Shown one piece after another: positions 20,285 through 28,974 of a stretch of DNA of 64,000 nt. The stretch spans positions 1-64,000 of the forward strand of contig NZ_QFZZ01000003.1 of the NCBI RefSeq assembly GCF_005233515.1, given 5' to 3'. The notes below the pieces were generated by a model that searched no databases, was not told the origin of the DNA, and was given only the letters and a program-made list of their open reading frames with translations. Every line of letters begins with the position of its first letter. The stretch's first letter is position 1. The stretch is from Pseudomonas sp. CFBP13508 (GTDB taxonomy: Bacteria > Pseudomonadota > Gammaproteobacteria > Pseudomonadales > Pseudomonadaceae). The position numbers and the translations under genes are program-made.

Positions 20285-20362
20285 TCAGGCGCGCCAACGC
20301 CAGCGGGCCAGGGCCTTGATGACTTTCATCCAGAGTTTGCGGGTGACCACCACGATGGCGTT
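20285..20362 (-). promoter_or_regulatory. trpE leader-peptide function embedded in the 3' end of gph
   Basis: The last codons of gph read [22 protein letters not shown] and then TGA, 70 bases before trpE. The end is almost identical to the separate trpG leader peptide ([10 protein letters not shown]) and contains two Trp codons next to the stop plus one further up. Internal GTG and ATG codons in the gph frame could start a free 14-22 residue leader; alternatively, the terminating gph ribosome itself may sense tryptophan. Upper boundary is approximate. Confidence 0.7.
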
Positions 20363-21103
20363 TCCAGAAGGGGGTTGAACAGCGTCGGGCAACGTTATCC
20401 CACCGGCCAGATCCAGGCAACCGGGAATTAGTTTGCGCAAATCGTCGATCACCAGTGCTGGCGATTCCTCGGCAATCGGCCGGCCATGGTTGTAGCCATA
20501 ACTCAGCGCGACACACTTGACCCCCGCTGCTTTCGCCGCCTGCACATCGCTGCGCGAGTCGCCGACGAACAACGATTGCGAGGCCGGAATGTTGGCCATT
20601 TTCATCACGAAAAACAGCGCCGCCGGGTCAGGCTTCTTCTGCGGCAGGGTATCGCCGCCGATGATCCACTTGAAGTAGCGGCCGATCTTCATCTGATCGA
20701 GCAGAGGCGCGACGAAGCGCTCGGGCTTGTTGGTGATCAGCGCCATGGCCACGCCTTGCTTGTGCAGCCACTTGAGCGTGTCGCGCACACCGGGATAGAC
20801 CACGGTCAGCTCATGGCTGGCGCCGTACGCCTCCATGAAAATCTCCAGTGCGCGCTCGGCTTCGGCGTCATCCACCGCCGAATGATCGATGCTACCGGCC
20901 AAGGCCCGACGCACCAGCACCGGCGCGCCATTGCCGACCCATTCGCGCACCGCTTCGATACCCGCCGGCGGACGGCCGAGGGAGAGCAGCATGGTGTCCA
21001 CCGCCGCTGCCAGGTCGGGAACCGAATCGATCAGCGTGCCATCCAGATCGAACATCACCAACCGTGGCAACTGCCCCGGGAACAACTGCTCAAAACCGCT
21101 CAT
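20285..21103 (-). CDS. gph: Phosphoglycolate phosphatase
   Basis: HAD-superfamily phosphatase that removes 2-phosphoglycolate arising from DNA repair and oxidative damage. The 272-residue protein has motif [15 protein letters not shown] (Asp19/Asp21), motif II LITNKP, and motif III/IV region [11 protein letters not shown] ... [16 protein letters not shown]. The HAD fold should end near LRKLIPGC; about 40 residues follow, ending RWRWRA, that look unnecessary for catalysis and probably exist as a tryptophan leader for trpE. It overlaps rpe by four bases (ATGA), so rpe-gph-trpE may be read as one transcript. Confidence 0.95.
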   Translation of the reverse strand: MSGFEQLFPGQLPRLVMFDLDGTLIDSVPDLAAAVDTMLLSLGRPPAGIEAVREWVGNGAPVLVRRALAGSIDHSAVDDAEAERALEIFMEAYGASHELTVVYPGVRDTLKWLHKQGVAMALITNKPERFVAPLLDQMKIGRYFKWIIGGDTLPQKKPDPAALFFVMKMANIPASQSLFVGDSRSDVQAAKAAGVKCVALSYGYNHGRPIAEESPALVIDDLRKLIPGCLDLAGGITLPDAVQPPSGNAIVVVTRKLWMKVIKALARWRWRA

Positions 21104-21774
21104 GGGCGCGCCAGTGCCAGTTCGGAACGCATCTTGTCGATGACTTCCTGATAGTTCGGCGCATTGAAGATGGCCGAGCCGGCGACGAAGGTGTCAGCGC
21201 CAGCAGCGGCAATTTCGCGGATGTTGTTGACGTTGACGCCGCCGTCGATTTCCAGACGGATGTCGCGACCCGAAGCGTCGATGATGGCGCGCGCTTCACG
21301 CAATTTGTCGAGGGTGCCGGGAATGAACTTCTGCCCGCCGAAGCCCGGGTTGACGCTCATCAGCAGGACCATGTCGACCTTGTCGATCACGTACTTGAGC
21401 ACGTCCAGCGGAGTCGCCGGGTTGAACACCAGACCGGACTTGCAACCGCCTTCACGGATCAGTTGCAGCGAGCGATCGACGTGCAGCGTGGCTTCCGGGT
21501 GGAAGGTGATGTAAGTCGCGCCGGCTTCGATGAAGTCGCCGACGATGCGGTCCACCGGGCTGACCATCAGGTGCGCGTCGATCGGTGCGGTGACGCCGTA
21601 CTTGCGCAGTGCCGCGCAGACCATCGGGCCGATCGTCAGGTTCGGTACGTAGTGGTTGTCCATGACATCGAAGTGGACGAAATCGGCGCCGGCGGCGAGA
21701 ACGTTGTCCACTTCCTCGCCGAGGCGGGCGAAGTCGGCGGAGAGGATCGACGGAGCAATTACGAAGGGCTGCAT
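21100..21774 (-). CDS. rpe: Ribulose-phosphate 3-epimerase
   Basis: Interconverts ribulose-5-P and xylulose-5-P in the pentose phosphate pathway. The 224-residue TIM-barrel has the signatures [46 protein letters not shown] and [11 protein letters not shown] that carry the two catalytic aspartates and the metal-binding histidines. ATG 21,774 gives MQPFVIAPS as in relatives; an open stretch of 22 codons upstream has no similarity. First gene of the rpe-gph-trpE run. Supplies pentose for PRPP, used later by TrpD. Confidence 0.97.
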   Translation of the reverse strand: MQPFVIAPSILSADFARLGEEVDNVLAAGADFVHFDVMDNHYVPNLTIGPMVCAALRKYGVTAPIDAHLMVSPVDRIVGDFIEAGATYITFHPEATLHVDRSLQLIREGGCKSGLVFNPATPLDVLKYVIDKVDMVLLMSVNPGFGGQKFIPGTLDKLREARAIIDASGRDIRLEIDGGVNVNNIREIAAAGADTFVAGSAIFNAPNYQEVIDKMRSELALARP

Positions 21775-21888
21775 GACGCACCTGTGCTGAGCTAAATCAC
21801 GATGGCGCGCATTGTATACCTCAAGTTTCCACGCGCGCACCGGGACCGCGATGATTGGGTTGTGCCATGAGCGCTCAGCGACCGCGCC

Positions 21889-23037
21889 TCAGTAAGCCGC
21901 GCGGTAGATCTTCTCGATGTCGCCGGCGCTGAGTTTGCGCGGATTGTTGCGCATCAGCCGCTCGATGCCGGCGGCCTCCACGGCCATCGCCGGAATCGCT
22001 TCCTCCGGCACGCCGAAACTGCGCAACCCGGCGGGAATTTCCACCGCCGCGCACAACTCGGTCATGGCCTGTACGGCTTTGTCCGCCGCTTCGCTGGCGC
22101 TCAGATGAGCGGTCTTCACGCCCATGGCTTCGGCAATATCCTGCATGCGTTCGACGCAGGCCATTTTGTTCCAGGTCATCACATAGGGCAGCAACAAGGC
22201 GTTGCTGACACCGTGGGCAATGTTGAAGCGACCGCCCAGCGGATACGCCAACGCATGCACCGCACCGACCCCGGCGTTACCGAACGCCATGCCGGCCATG
22301 AGGCTGGCGGTGGCCATGTCTTCACGCGCTTGCAGGTTGCCGCCGTTGGCGTAGGCCTTGGGCAGAGCTTTGGCGATCAGCTTGATTGCGCCGATGGCGA
22401 GGGAGTCGGTGATCGGCGAGGCGTTCACCGACAGATAGGATTCGATAGCGTGCACCAGTGCATCGACACCACTGGCTGCGGTAACGCTGCGCGGACAGGT
22501 CAGGGTCATTTGCGGGCTGACCAGCGCCACATCCGGCAACAGATAGTCGCTGACGATGCCTTTCTTCAACTGCGCGACCTTGTCCGAGAGGATCGCCACG
22601 TTGGTGACTTCAGAGCCGGTGCCGGCGGTGGTCGGAATGGCGATCAGCGGCGGGCCCTTGCGCGGTACCTGATCGACGCCGAACAGATCTTCCAGCGCAC
22701 CGTGGTAGCCGGCGTAGGCGGCGACACTCTTGGCAATGTCAATGGCGCTGCCACCGCCAAGGCCGATCAAGCCGTCATGCCCGCCTTCGCGATAGGCGCG
22801 CATGCAGTCTTCGACGATGGCGATTTCCGGATCGGGCAGCACACGGTCGAAAATCTCGTATTCGCGCCCGCCGAGTTGCACCAGCGCCAGCTCGACGGTG
22901 CCGGACTTGACCAGCGCAGCGTCGGTGACGATCAACGGGTTGTCGATGTCGAGGCGGGTGAGTTCGGCGGCCAGTTGTTCGATGGCTGCGGCGCCGGTGA
23001 TCAGTTTATGAGCGATTTTGAACTGGGACAGACTCAT
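21889..23037 (-). CDS. Iron-containing alcohol dehydrogenase
   Basis: Group III (iron-dependent) NAD(P)-linked alcohol dehydrogenase of 382 residues. It has the nucleotide-binding GLGGGSAIDIAKSVA, the conserved PTTAGTGSEVTNVAIL, and the metal ligands in DALVHAIESYLS and HALAYPLGGRFNIAHGVSNALLLP. ATG 23,037 is chosen over a 12-codon longer form. It lies after agtD but is separated from it by a repeat-rich gap of 278 bases. In P. aeruginosa agtD is followed directly by rpe, so this gene is an extra. A role in aminovalerate or GABA breakdown (as a semialdehyde or hydroxy-acid dehydrogenase) is conceivable from position only. Confidence 0.88.
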   Translation of the reverse strand: MSLSQFKIAHKLITGAAAIEQLAAELTRLDIDNPLIVTDAALVKSGTVELALVQLGGREYEIFDRVLPDPEIAIVEDCMRAYREGGHDGLIGLGGGSAIDIAKSVAAYAGYHGALEDLFGVDQVPRKGPPLIAIPTTAGTGSEVTNVAILSDKVAQLKKGIVSDYLLPDVALVSPQMTLTCPRSVTAASGVDALVHAIESYLSVNASPITDSLAIGAIKLIAKALPKAYANGGNLQAREDMATASLMAGMAFGNAGVGAVHALAYPLGGRFNIAHGVSNALLLPYVMTWNKMACVERMQDIAEAMGVKTAHLSASEAADKAVQAMTELCAAVEIPAGLRSFGVPEEAIPAMAVEAAGIERLMRNNPRKLSAGDIEKIYRAAY

Positions 23038-23125
23038 GGTGCGCAGCCTCTTATAGATGTGGGAGCTGGGCACAAGATTAGCTGGGGATTTGGGGTTGTC
23101 TGCTATTCAGGTCATGAATGACCAA

Positions 23126-23304
23126 AAGCAAAAGCCCCTCACCCTAGCCCTCTCCCAAAGGGAGAGGGGACTGACCGAGTTGTTTGGGAGAAGTACACCG
23201 ACTTGCGATACCAAGTCGAACTCAGGCTTTGAAAAGCCCAACGTTCTGCTCCCTTTCCCCCTCGCCCCCCTGGGGGAGAGGGCTGGGGTGAGGGGGTAAG
23301 CTTT
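23126..23304. repeat. Large inverted repeat (CCCCTCACCCTAGCCCTCTCCC family)
   Basis: Left arm 23,126-23,168 and right arm 23,248-23,304 contain CCCCTCACCCTAGCCCTCTC and its near-complement GAGAGGGCTGGGGTGAGGGG, each with its own internal hairpin. This dispersed extragenic repeat is common in proteobacteria; its translation gives typical spurious peptides such as LTPALSPRG. It sits between agtD and the alcohol dehydrogenase gene. Confidence 0.85.
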
Positions 23305-23315
23305 TGATCTGGCCC

Positions 23316-24140
23316 TTAAACCTGAGCAGTCCGCAGTTTTTCGCTGCGGCCACGTAGCCATTCCAGGGTCAGCAGCAGGATCACGGAGAAAGCAATTAGC
23401 AAAGTAGCCGCCGCTGCAATCGTCGGGCTAAGGTTTTCGCGAATCCCGCTGAACATCTGCCGAGGCAATGTCGCCTGCTCAGGCCCGGCAAGAAACAGCG
23501 TCACCACCACTTCATCGAAAGAAGTGGCAAAGGCAAACAGCGCCCCGGAAATCACTCCCGGCGCAATCAGCGGCAAGGTCACCCGGCGGAACGCTGTCAG
23601 TGGTGAAGCACCGAGACTCGCAGCAGCACGCACCAGGTTGTGATTAAACCCCTGCAACGTCGCCGACACGGTGATGATCACAAACGGCACACCCAATACA
23701 GCATGCACGACGATCAGCGAGAAGAAGCTGTTACCCAGCCCCAGCGGTGCGAAGAACAGATAACTCGCCACGCCGATGATCACCACCGGCACCACCATCG
23801 GCGAGATCACCAGCGCCATCACCAGCGACTTGCCCGGGAAGTCGCCGCGGGTCAGGCCGATCGCCGCCAGCGTGCCGAAGATCATCGCCAGCACGGTCGC
23901 GGCCGGGGCGACGATGATGCTGTTCTTCAGCGCGCGCATCCATTCCGCCGAGGCGAAGAAGTCGTGGTACCACTGCAGTGAGAAACCTTGCAGCGGATAA
24001 ACCAGAAAACTTCCCGAGTTGAACGACAGCGGCACGATCACCAGTACCGGCAGGATCAGGAACAACAGGATCAGGCCGCAGAGGATCCGCAGGCTGTAGA
24101 ACCACACCCGTTCGATGGGCGACATGTAAGGACTCAGCAT
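23316..24140 (-). CDS. agtD: ABC transporter permease, AgtD type
   Basis: Inner-membrane permease of the PotC class, 274 residues with six predicted membrane helices and the cytoplasmic EAA loop AAASLGASPLTAFRRVTLPLIAPG. Last of four contiguous genes (ATPase, binding protein, two permeases). The gene order and the surroundings (rpe on one side, a sensor/regulator pair on the other) match P. aeruginosa PA0603-PA0606, agtABCD, needed for uptake of delta-aminovalerate and GABA. The substrate assignment is by synteny; spermidine/putrescine transporters have the same architecture. Confidence 0.8.
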   Translation of the reverse strand: MLSPYMSPIERVWFYSLRILCGLILLFLILPVLVIVPLSFNSGSFLVYPLQGFSLQWYHDFFASAEWMRALKNSIIVAPAATVLAMIFGTLAAIGLTRGDFPGKSLVMALVISPMVVPVVIIGVASYLFFAPLGLGNSFFSLIVVHAVLGVPFVIITVSATLQGFNHNLVRAAASLGASPLTAFRRVTLPLIAPGVISGALFAFATSFDEVVVTLFLAGPEQATLPRQMFSGIRENLSPTIAAAATLLIAFSVILLLTLEWLRGRSEKLRTAQV

Positions 24141-24152
24141 CGCAAATTCCCC

Positions 24153-25400
24153 TTAGCTCAGGCGCAGGCGACTGGCGCCGACCAGCCAGCTGTAGATCAG
24201 ATAAAGCACAACGGTCGCCAGCAACAGCAGCCCGCCGAGCGCAGTGGCCATGCCCCAGTTGATGCTGGTGTTGGTGTAGAAGGCGACGAAGTAGCTGACC
24301 ATTTGGTCGTTCGGGCTGCCGAGCAGCGCCGGGGTGATGTAGTAGCCGATGGCGAGGATGAACACCAACAGGCAGCCGGCGCCGACACCCGCGTAGGTCT
24401 GCGGGAAGTACACCCGCCAGAAGCTGGCGAACGGATGGCAACCGAGGGAAATCGCCGCGCGCATGTAGGTCGGCGAGATGCCTTTCATCACGCTGTAGAT
24501 CGGCAGAATCATGAACGGCAGCAGTATGTGCACCATCGAGATGTACACGCCGGTGCGGTTGAACACCAGTTCCAGCGGTTTATCGATGATGCCCATGGCC
24601 AACAGCGCACTGTTGATCAGACCGCCGGATTGCAGCAGCACGATCCACGCTGCAACCCGCACCAGAATCGAGGTCCAGAATGGCAACAGCACCAGAATCA
24701 TAAGCAGGTTGCTCTGCCGCGAAGGCAGGTTCGCCAGCAGATAAGCCAGTGGATAAGCGAGCAACAGGCAGATCACGGTGATTACCAGGCCCATCCAGAA
24801 CGTGCGGGCGAAGATGTCGAGGTAGATCGCTTGATCCGGGGTGGCCGGGGCCAGTTCGCCGAGATCATCGATACGGTGATCGACCGCCGCCAGCAGGTAA
24901 TACGGAGTGATGCTGCTGGTGTTGCGTTTCACCGCTTGCCAATAAGCCGGGTCGCCCCAGCGTTCGTCTAGCGCTTCCAGCGCTTCTTTATAAGAAGCCG
25001 GTTCGCTGGCGAACGGCAGCGCCCGGGCGGTTTTGGTCAGCAGGCTGCGGTAGCCGGCCAACTCCATGTTCAAGCGCTTGGACAGATCGCCCAGCGTCTG
25101 GTTTTTGCGGGCTTCGGCGAGGTCTTCGCTGGCCGCCTTGTACACCGGCTCGGCGGGCAGACCACGGCCGTCCCAACTGGCGATGGCAGTGACAGTGCGC
25201 GGCATACCGCCAACCACTTCCGGGTTGCCGACGCTTTTATAGAGCAGCGCCACGATGGGCACCAGAAACACCAGCAGCAGAAACAGCACCAGCGGCGCAA
25301 TCAGCGCCTGGGCTTTCCAGCGGTTGACCCGCTCGGCGTGCTTGAGCTTCTGCTTCAAGGTGGGGCTGGCGCCCTCGTTCAGGGGAACGGCGATGGCCAT
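24153..25400 (-). CDS. agtC: ABC transporter permease, AgtC type
   Basis: PotB-class permease of 415 residues. A first membrane segment (ALIAPLVLFLLLVFLVPIVALLY) is followed by a long soluble insertion of roughly 130 residues, then by the five-helix permease core with the loop MRAAISLGCHPFASFWRVYFPQTYAG. The large loop after helix 1 is common in this subfamily and explains why it is longer than PotB. ATG 25,400 is chosen over an upstream frame extension of 15 residues. It is 12 bases from agtD, so the two permeases are surely co-expressed. Confidence 0.8.
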   Translation of the reverse strand: MAIAVPLNEGASPTLKQKLKHAERVNRWKAQALIAPLVLFLLLVFLVPIVALLYKSVGNPEVVGGMPRTVTAIASWDGRGLPAEPVYKAASEDLAEARKNQTLGDLSKRLNMELAGYRSLLTKTARALPFASEPASYKEALEALDERWGDPAYWQAVKRNTSSITPYYLLAAVDHRIDDLGELAPATPDQAIYLDIFARTFWMGLVITVICLLLAYPLAYLLANLPSRQSNLLMILVLLPFWTSILVRVAAWIVLLQSGGLINSALLAMGIIDKPLELVFNRTGVYISMVHILLPFMILPIYSVMKGISPTYMRAAISLGCHPFASFWRVYFPQTYAGVGAGCLLVFILAIGYYITPALLGSPNDQMVSYFVAFYTNTSINWGMATALGGLLLLATVVLYLIYSWLVGASRLRLS

Positions 25401-25504
25401 GACGTACTCCGCAAATCTTTGATCGTTACAGAGGTGGCGAACCACCTCTGTTGCGTTGAAACACTGCTACCTGTGGGAGCGAGCCTTCCTGTGGCAGCGA
25501 GCCT

Positions 25505-25645
25505 TTGTGGCGAGGGGATTTATCCCCGTTCGGCTGCGCAGCAGTCGTAAAACCTGAGAATGCGGTTTACCTGACCCACCGAGCGGGTATGGCTTCGGGG
25601 CTGCTTCGCAACCCAACGGGGATAAATCCCCTCGCCACAAAAGCG
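25505..25645. repeat. Inverted repeat (TGGCGAGGGGATTTATCCCC family)
   Basis: Arms TTTGTGGCGAGGGGATTTAT and ATAAATCCCCTCGCCACAAA face each other in the 277-base gap between the binding-protein and permease genes, with degenerate GTGGGAGCGAGCC copies just left of it. This is a second REP-like family of fluorescent pseudomonads. It may form a strong hairpin within the transporter mRNA and lower expression of the permeases relative to the binding protein. Confidence 0.85.
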
Positions 25646-25677
25646 CCCTTGCCATCTCCATACAGGTAAAACAGTGG

Positions 25678-26721
25678 TTATTTCGCCGCCCAGGAATTGA
25701 AGCGCTGTTCCAGTTGCTCGCCGTTATCAGCCCAGAAGCTGACGTCGATCTGCACCTGGTTGGCGATGTTTTCCGGGGTGGTCGGCATGTCTTTCAGGAC
25801 ATCCTTGGCCAGCAGCGGTACGGCTTGGGTGTTGGCCGGGCCGTAGGCGATGTTTTCCGAGTAGGTCTTCTGCTGCTGCGGCTGCACCGAGAAGGCGATG
25901 AATTTCTTCGCCGCTTCCGCGCGTTTCGCATCCAGACCTTTCGGGATGGCCCAGGCGTCGAAGTCGTAGATGCCGCCGTTCCATACCACTTTCAGGTTGG
26001 ATTCTTTCTGCACCGCCGCAATGCGACCGTTGTACGCCGAGCTCATCACCACGTCACCGGAAGCGAGGTATTGCGGCGGTTGTGCGCCGGCTTCCCACCA
26101 CTGAATGCTTGGCTTGAGCTCATCGAGTTTCTTGAAGGCGCGATCCTGGCCGCCCTTGCTCGCCAGCTCTTTGTAGACGTCTTTCGGCGCAACACCGTCG
26201 GCCATCAAAGCGAATTCGAGGGTGTACTTGGCGCCTTTGCGCAGGCCGCGCTTGCCCGGGAATTTCTTCGTGTCCCAGAAATCCGCCCAACTGGTCGGTG
26301 CGGTTTTCAGCTTGTCAGCGTTGTAAGCCAGTACGGTCGACCAGACGAAGAAACCTACGCCGCACGGCTGAATGGCGCCTTTGACGTAGTCTTCGGTTTT
26401 GCCGAACAGCGCCGGGTCGAGTTGCTCGAACATGTCTTCGTCGCAACCACGGGACAGCTCCGGCGATTCAACTTCGACCAGATCCCACGACACACTCTTG
26501 GTGTCGACCATGGCTTTGACCTTGGCCATCTCGCCGTTGTATTCCCCGGCAACGATCTTGCCGTTACCCGCCGCTTCCCACGGTGCATAGAAGGCTTTGA
26601 CTTGCGCCGCCTTGTTCGCCCCGCCAAACGACACCACGGTCAAGTCCGGGCCGGCGGCCATTGCGCCGGTCGCACCCATCAGGCCCAGAGTCAGGGCGGT
26701 GAACTTCAGGGATCTCAACAT
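25678..26721 (-). CDS. agtB: Periplasmic substrate-binding protein, AgtB type
   Basis: Soluble binding component of the ABC transporter, 347 residues, with a cleavable signal peptide (about residues 1-22, ending GAMA/AGPDL). The family is the PotD-like bacterial extracellular binding protein (SBP_bac_8 type), with the pattern LTVVSFGGANKAAQ at the mature N-terminus and CGVGFFVWSTVLAYNADKL. In P. aeruginosa the homologous position is occupied by AgtB of the delta-aminovalerate/GABA system. The separate high-copy expression of binding proteins fits the hairpin-rich gap behind it. Confidence 0.8.
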   Translation of the reverse strand: MLRSLKFTALTLGLMGATGAMAAGPDLTVVSFGGANKAAQVKAFYAPWEAAGNGKIVAGEYNGEMAKVKAMVDTKSVSWDLVEVESPELSRGCDEDMFEQLDPALFGKTEDYVKGAIQPCGVGFFVWSTVLAYNADKLKTAPTSWADFWDTKKFPGKRGLRKGAKYTLEFALMADGVAPKDVYKELASKGGQDRAFKKLDELKPSIQWWEAGAQPPQYLASGDVVMSSAYNGRIAAVQKESNLKVVWNGGIYDFDAWAIPKGLDAKRAEAAKKFIAFSVQPQQQKTYSENIAYGPANTQAVPLLAKDVLKDMPTTPENIANQVQIDVSFWADNGEQLEQRFNSWAAK

Positions 26722-26769
26722 TTATTGTTCTCTCCACGTGCAGGGTTGGTGTTGGTATTGCCGGGGCGC

Positions 26770-27894
26770 TTAGTGCGCCTCTAAAAGCGGATCGAGCGCA
26801 CGAACGTGCTCGACCTGCCAGCCAAGCGGAACCACGTCGCCGACAGCGAGCGCGGGATCGAGCTCGGCAATCGGTTGTTTCACGAAGAAGTCGGTCTTGC
26901 CGCAGACTTCCAGGCGCACCCGGACGTGGTCGCCCAGATAGATGAATTCCGCCACCCTCCCTGAGAAGCGGTTGACGCATTGATCGCTCGAACCGTTGAG
27001 GCTGACGCGCTCCGGACGGATCGACAGGGTTACCGGTTCGCCGGTCTGGCCAACGTTGACGGCCAGCGCCTCGACCTTTTCGCCACGCCCCAACTCGACC
27101 ACGCAGCGCTCGCCACTCTGGCTGAGCAGGCGGCCGTTGAGACGGTTGTTCTCGCCAATGAAGTTGGCTACGAAGGTGTTTTTCGGTTCTTCGTAGAGCG
27201 TGCGCGGCGGGGCGATCTGCTGGATCTCGCCCTGATGGAACACCGCGACGCGGTCGGACATGGTCAGCGCTTCACCCTGATCGTGGGTCACGTAGACCAC
27301 GGTCACGCCGAGGCGCTGGTGCAGGTGCTTGATCTCCATCTGCATGTGTTCACGCAGTTGTTTGTCGAGGGCGCCCAGCGGTTCGTCCATCAGCACCAGT
27401 TGCGGCTCGAACACCAGCGCGCGGGCCAGTGCCACACGTTGCTGCTGACCACCGGACAACTGCGCCGGATAGCGCGAAGCGAAGGCGTCGAGCTGAACCA
27501 TGCTGAGGACTTTCTTCACACGCTCGCTGACGTCGCTTTTGTTCAAGCCGCGCACGGTCAACGGGAAAGCAAGGTTCTCCGCGACAGTCATGTGCGGGAA
27601 CAGCGCGTAGTTCTGGAACACCATGCCGATGTCACGCTTGTGCGGCGGCACGTTGTTGATCGAGCGCCCGGCCAGCAGAATCTCGCCGGCGGTCGGCGTT
27701 TCGAAACCGGCGAGCATCATCAGGCTGGTGGTCTTGCCGGAACCGGACGGCCCGAGCAGGGTAAGAAATTCGCCCTTGCGAATGTCCAGGTTGAGGTCTT
27801 TGACGATCAGGTTCTCGCCGTCGTAGCTCTTCTGCACACCACGAAAGCTGACCAGCACATCACTGGTCCCTGCGCTTGTATCGACCTGGCTCAT
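26770..27894 (-). CDS. agtA: ABC transporter ATP-binding protein, AgtA type
   Basis: Cytoplasmic ATPase of the PotA class, 374 residues. Walker A is GPSGSGKTT (about residues 49-57), the signature is LSGGQQQRVALARAL, Walker B is LVLMDEPLGALD, and the switch histidine lies in VYVTHDQGEAL. A C-terminal TOBE domain follows. First gene of the transporter operon, read leftward. The start could be ATG 27,894 or GTG 27,900. Downstream of the agtSR-type two-component genes with a 370-base repeat-containing gap, which suggests its own regulated promoter. Confidence 0.83.
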   Translation of the reverse strand: MSQVDTSAGTSDVLVSFRGVQKSYDGENLIVKDLNLDIRKGEFLTLLGPSGSGKTTSLMMLAGFETPTAGEILLAGRSINNVPPHKRDIGMVFQNYALFPHMTVAENLAFPLTVRGLNKSDVSERVKKVLSMVQLDAFASRYPAQLSGGQQQRVALARALVFEPQLVLMDEPLGALDKQLREHMQMEIKHLHQRLGVTVVYVTHDQGEALTMSDRVAVFHQGEIQQIAPPRTLYEEPKNTFVANFIGENNRLNGRLLSQSGERCVVELGRGEKVEALAVNVGQTGEPVTLSIRPERVSLNGSSDQCVNRFSGRVAEFIYLGDHVRVRLEVCGKTDFFVKQPIAELDPALAVGDVVPLGWQVEHVRALDPLLEAH

Positions 27895-28230
27895 ACCCAC
27901 ACCTTTGTTGTTGATGACTGCTTGTTCATCAAGCCTAGTGGCTGGCGGCGGCCACGCAAATCGGGGCGCAGGAGAGAATCGCTTAAGCGCAATGGAAGGT
28001 TGGGGGTAGGGATTGCCCTACAAGGATGGCGCTAATGGATAAAGCAATGGTGAGCGGTGAGCTGCAAGCCGCGAGCAAGGGCAAAAGCGTTTGTCGCTAA
28101 CAGATATGTCAACGCGGTCTCCTGTAGGAGCTGCCGAAGGCTCGGGCCGCGATCGGACGATCTTTTGACCTTGCCGTTTATAAGATCAAAAGATCGCAGC
28201 CTTCGGCAGCTCCTACAGGGGCGGGTGGGG
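27895..28230. other. Intergenic region agtA / agtR with a promoter and a repeat
   Basis: This 336-base gap contains no gene. Its right half is an inverted REP-like repeat (28,120-28,219). Its left part, next to agtA, must hold the agtABCD promoter and is the expected target of the AgtR regulator, but I could not identify an operator. Confidence 0.5.
28120..28219. repeat. Inverted repeat (CTGTAGGAGCTGCCGAAGGCT family)
   Basis: Arms CCTGTAGGAGCTGCCGAAGG and CCTTCGGCAGCTCCTACAGG are near-perfect complements, and the inner parts (GATCGGACGATCTTTTGA / ATCAAAAGATCGCAG) also pair. This is the third REP-like family in the window, located behind the agtR stop codon. Confidence 0.9.
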
Positions 28231-28860
28231 TCAGAGGAGTTTGTGCTCCATCGCGTATTTCACCAGTTCGGCCAGCGAGGTGATGTTGAGCTTCTGCATC
28301 AGCCGCGCCTTGTGCGTGCTGATGGTCTTGCTGCTCAGGGCCAGTTGCAGGGCGATGTCGTTGACGTTCGCGCCTTGGGCCAGGCGTTCGAACACCGAGA
28401 ATTCGCGTTCTGACAAAAGTGAATGCAGCGGCCGGGTATCGGTCAGGCCAACTTCGAATACCATTCGGTCAGCCAGTTCCGGGTCAATGTAGCGCCCGCC
28501 CGCGGCGACTTTGCGGATTGCTGTAAGCAGCAGCGCCGGATCGCTGTCCTTGGTCGCATACCCGGCCGCGCCGACCTTCAAGGCGCGCGCGGCCATTTGC
28601 GCTTCGTCGTGCATCGACAGCACCAGAATCGCCGGCGGATTGTTCAGCGCACGGATGCGCGGGATCGCTTCCAGGCCGTTGACGCCGGGCATGGAGATGT
28701 CCAGCAGCACCACTTCGCACGGCACGCTGCGCAGGGTTTCGAGCAGTTGCTCGCCATTGCTCGCCTCCCCCACGACTTGCAGATCCTTGGCCAGGCCGAT
28801 CAATTGCTTGATGCCCTCGCGGACGATGGTGTGGTCTTCGGCTACCAGTACACGGATCAA
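28231..28860 (-). CDS. agtR: LuxR/NarL-type response regulator, AgtR type
   Basis: Transcription regulator of 209 residues: receiver domain with the acidic pocket VAEDH, phospho-acceptor Asp in VVLLDISMPG and conserved Lys in GYATKDSDP, then a LuxR helix-turn-helix (about 145-205, LSEREFSVFERLAQGANVNDIALQL ...). The start is TTG at 28,860, supported by a strong GAGGAG site 6 bases upstream; no ATG or GTG fits. The gene lies behind the sensor kinase gene, separated by a REP doublet. In P. aeruginosa AgtSR controls agtABCD; here the same is inferred from synteny. Confidence 0.82.
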   Translation of the reverse strand: MIRVLVAEDHTIVREGIKQLIGLAKDLQVVGEASNGEQLLETLRSVPCEVVLLDISMPGVNGLEAIPRIRALNNPPAILVLSMHDEAQMAARALKVGAAGYATKDSDPALLLTAIRKVAAGGRYIDPELADRMVFEVGLTDTRPLHSLLSEREFSVFERLAQGANVNDIALQLALSSKTISTHKARLMQKLNITSLAELVKYAMEHKLL

Positions 28861-28883
28861 GTTTTTCTCCTCAGCCAAAATAT

Positions 28884-28949
28884 TTCGCGAGCAGGCTCGC
28901 TCCCACCCTGGAATGCATTCTCCCTGTGGGAGCGAGCCTGCTCGCGAAG
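28884..28949. repeat. REP doublet between agtS and agtR
   Basis: Inverted pair TTCGCGAGCAGGCTCGCTCC ... GGGAGCGAGCCTGCTCGCGA with about 20 bases between, located between sensor kinase and response regulator genes. Confidence 0.93.
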
Positions 28950-28974
28950 GCGTCCGCACTCACAACACAGAACT

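Noticed and set aside
18628..20319. 563-codon plus-strand frame opposite trpE
   Set aside because: Starts in a REP element and mirrors trpE; no ribosome-binding site and no similarity.
23107..23361. Short frames on both strands at the large inverted repeat
   Set aside because: They are translations of the dispersed repeat (LTPALSPRG-type peptides), not genes.
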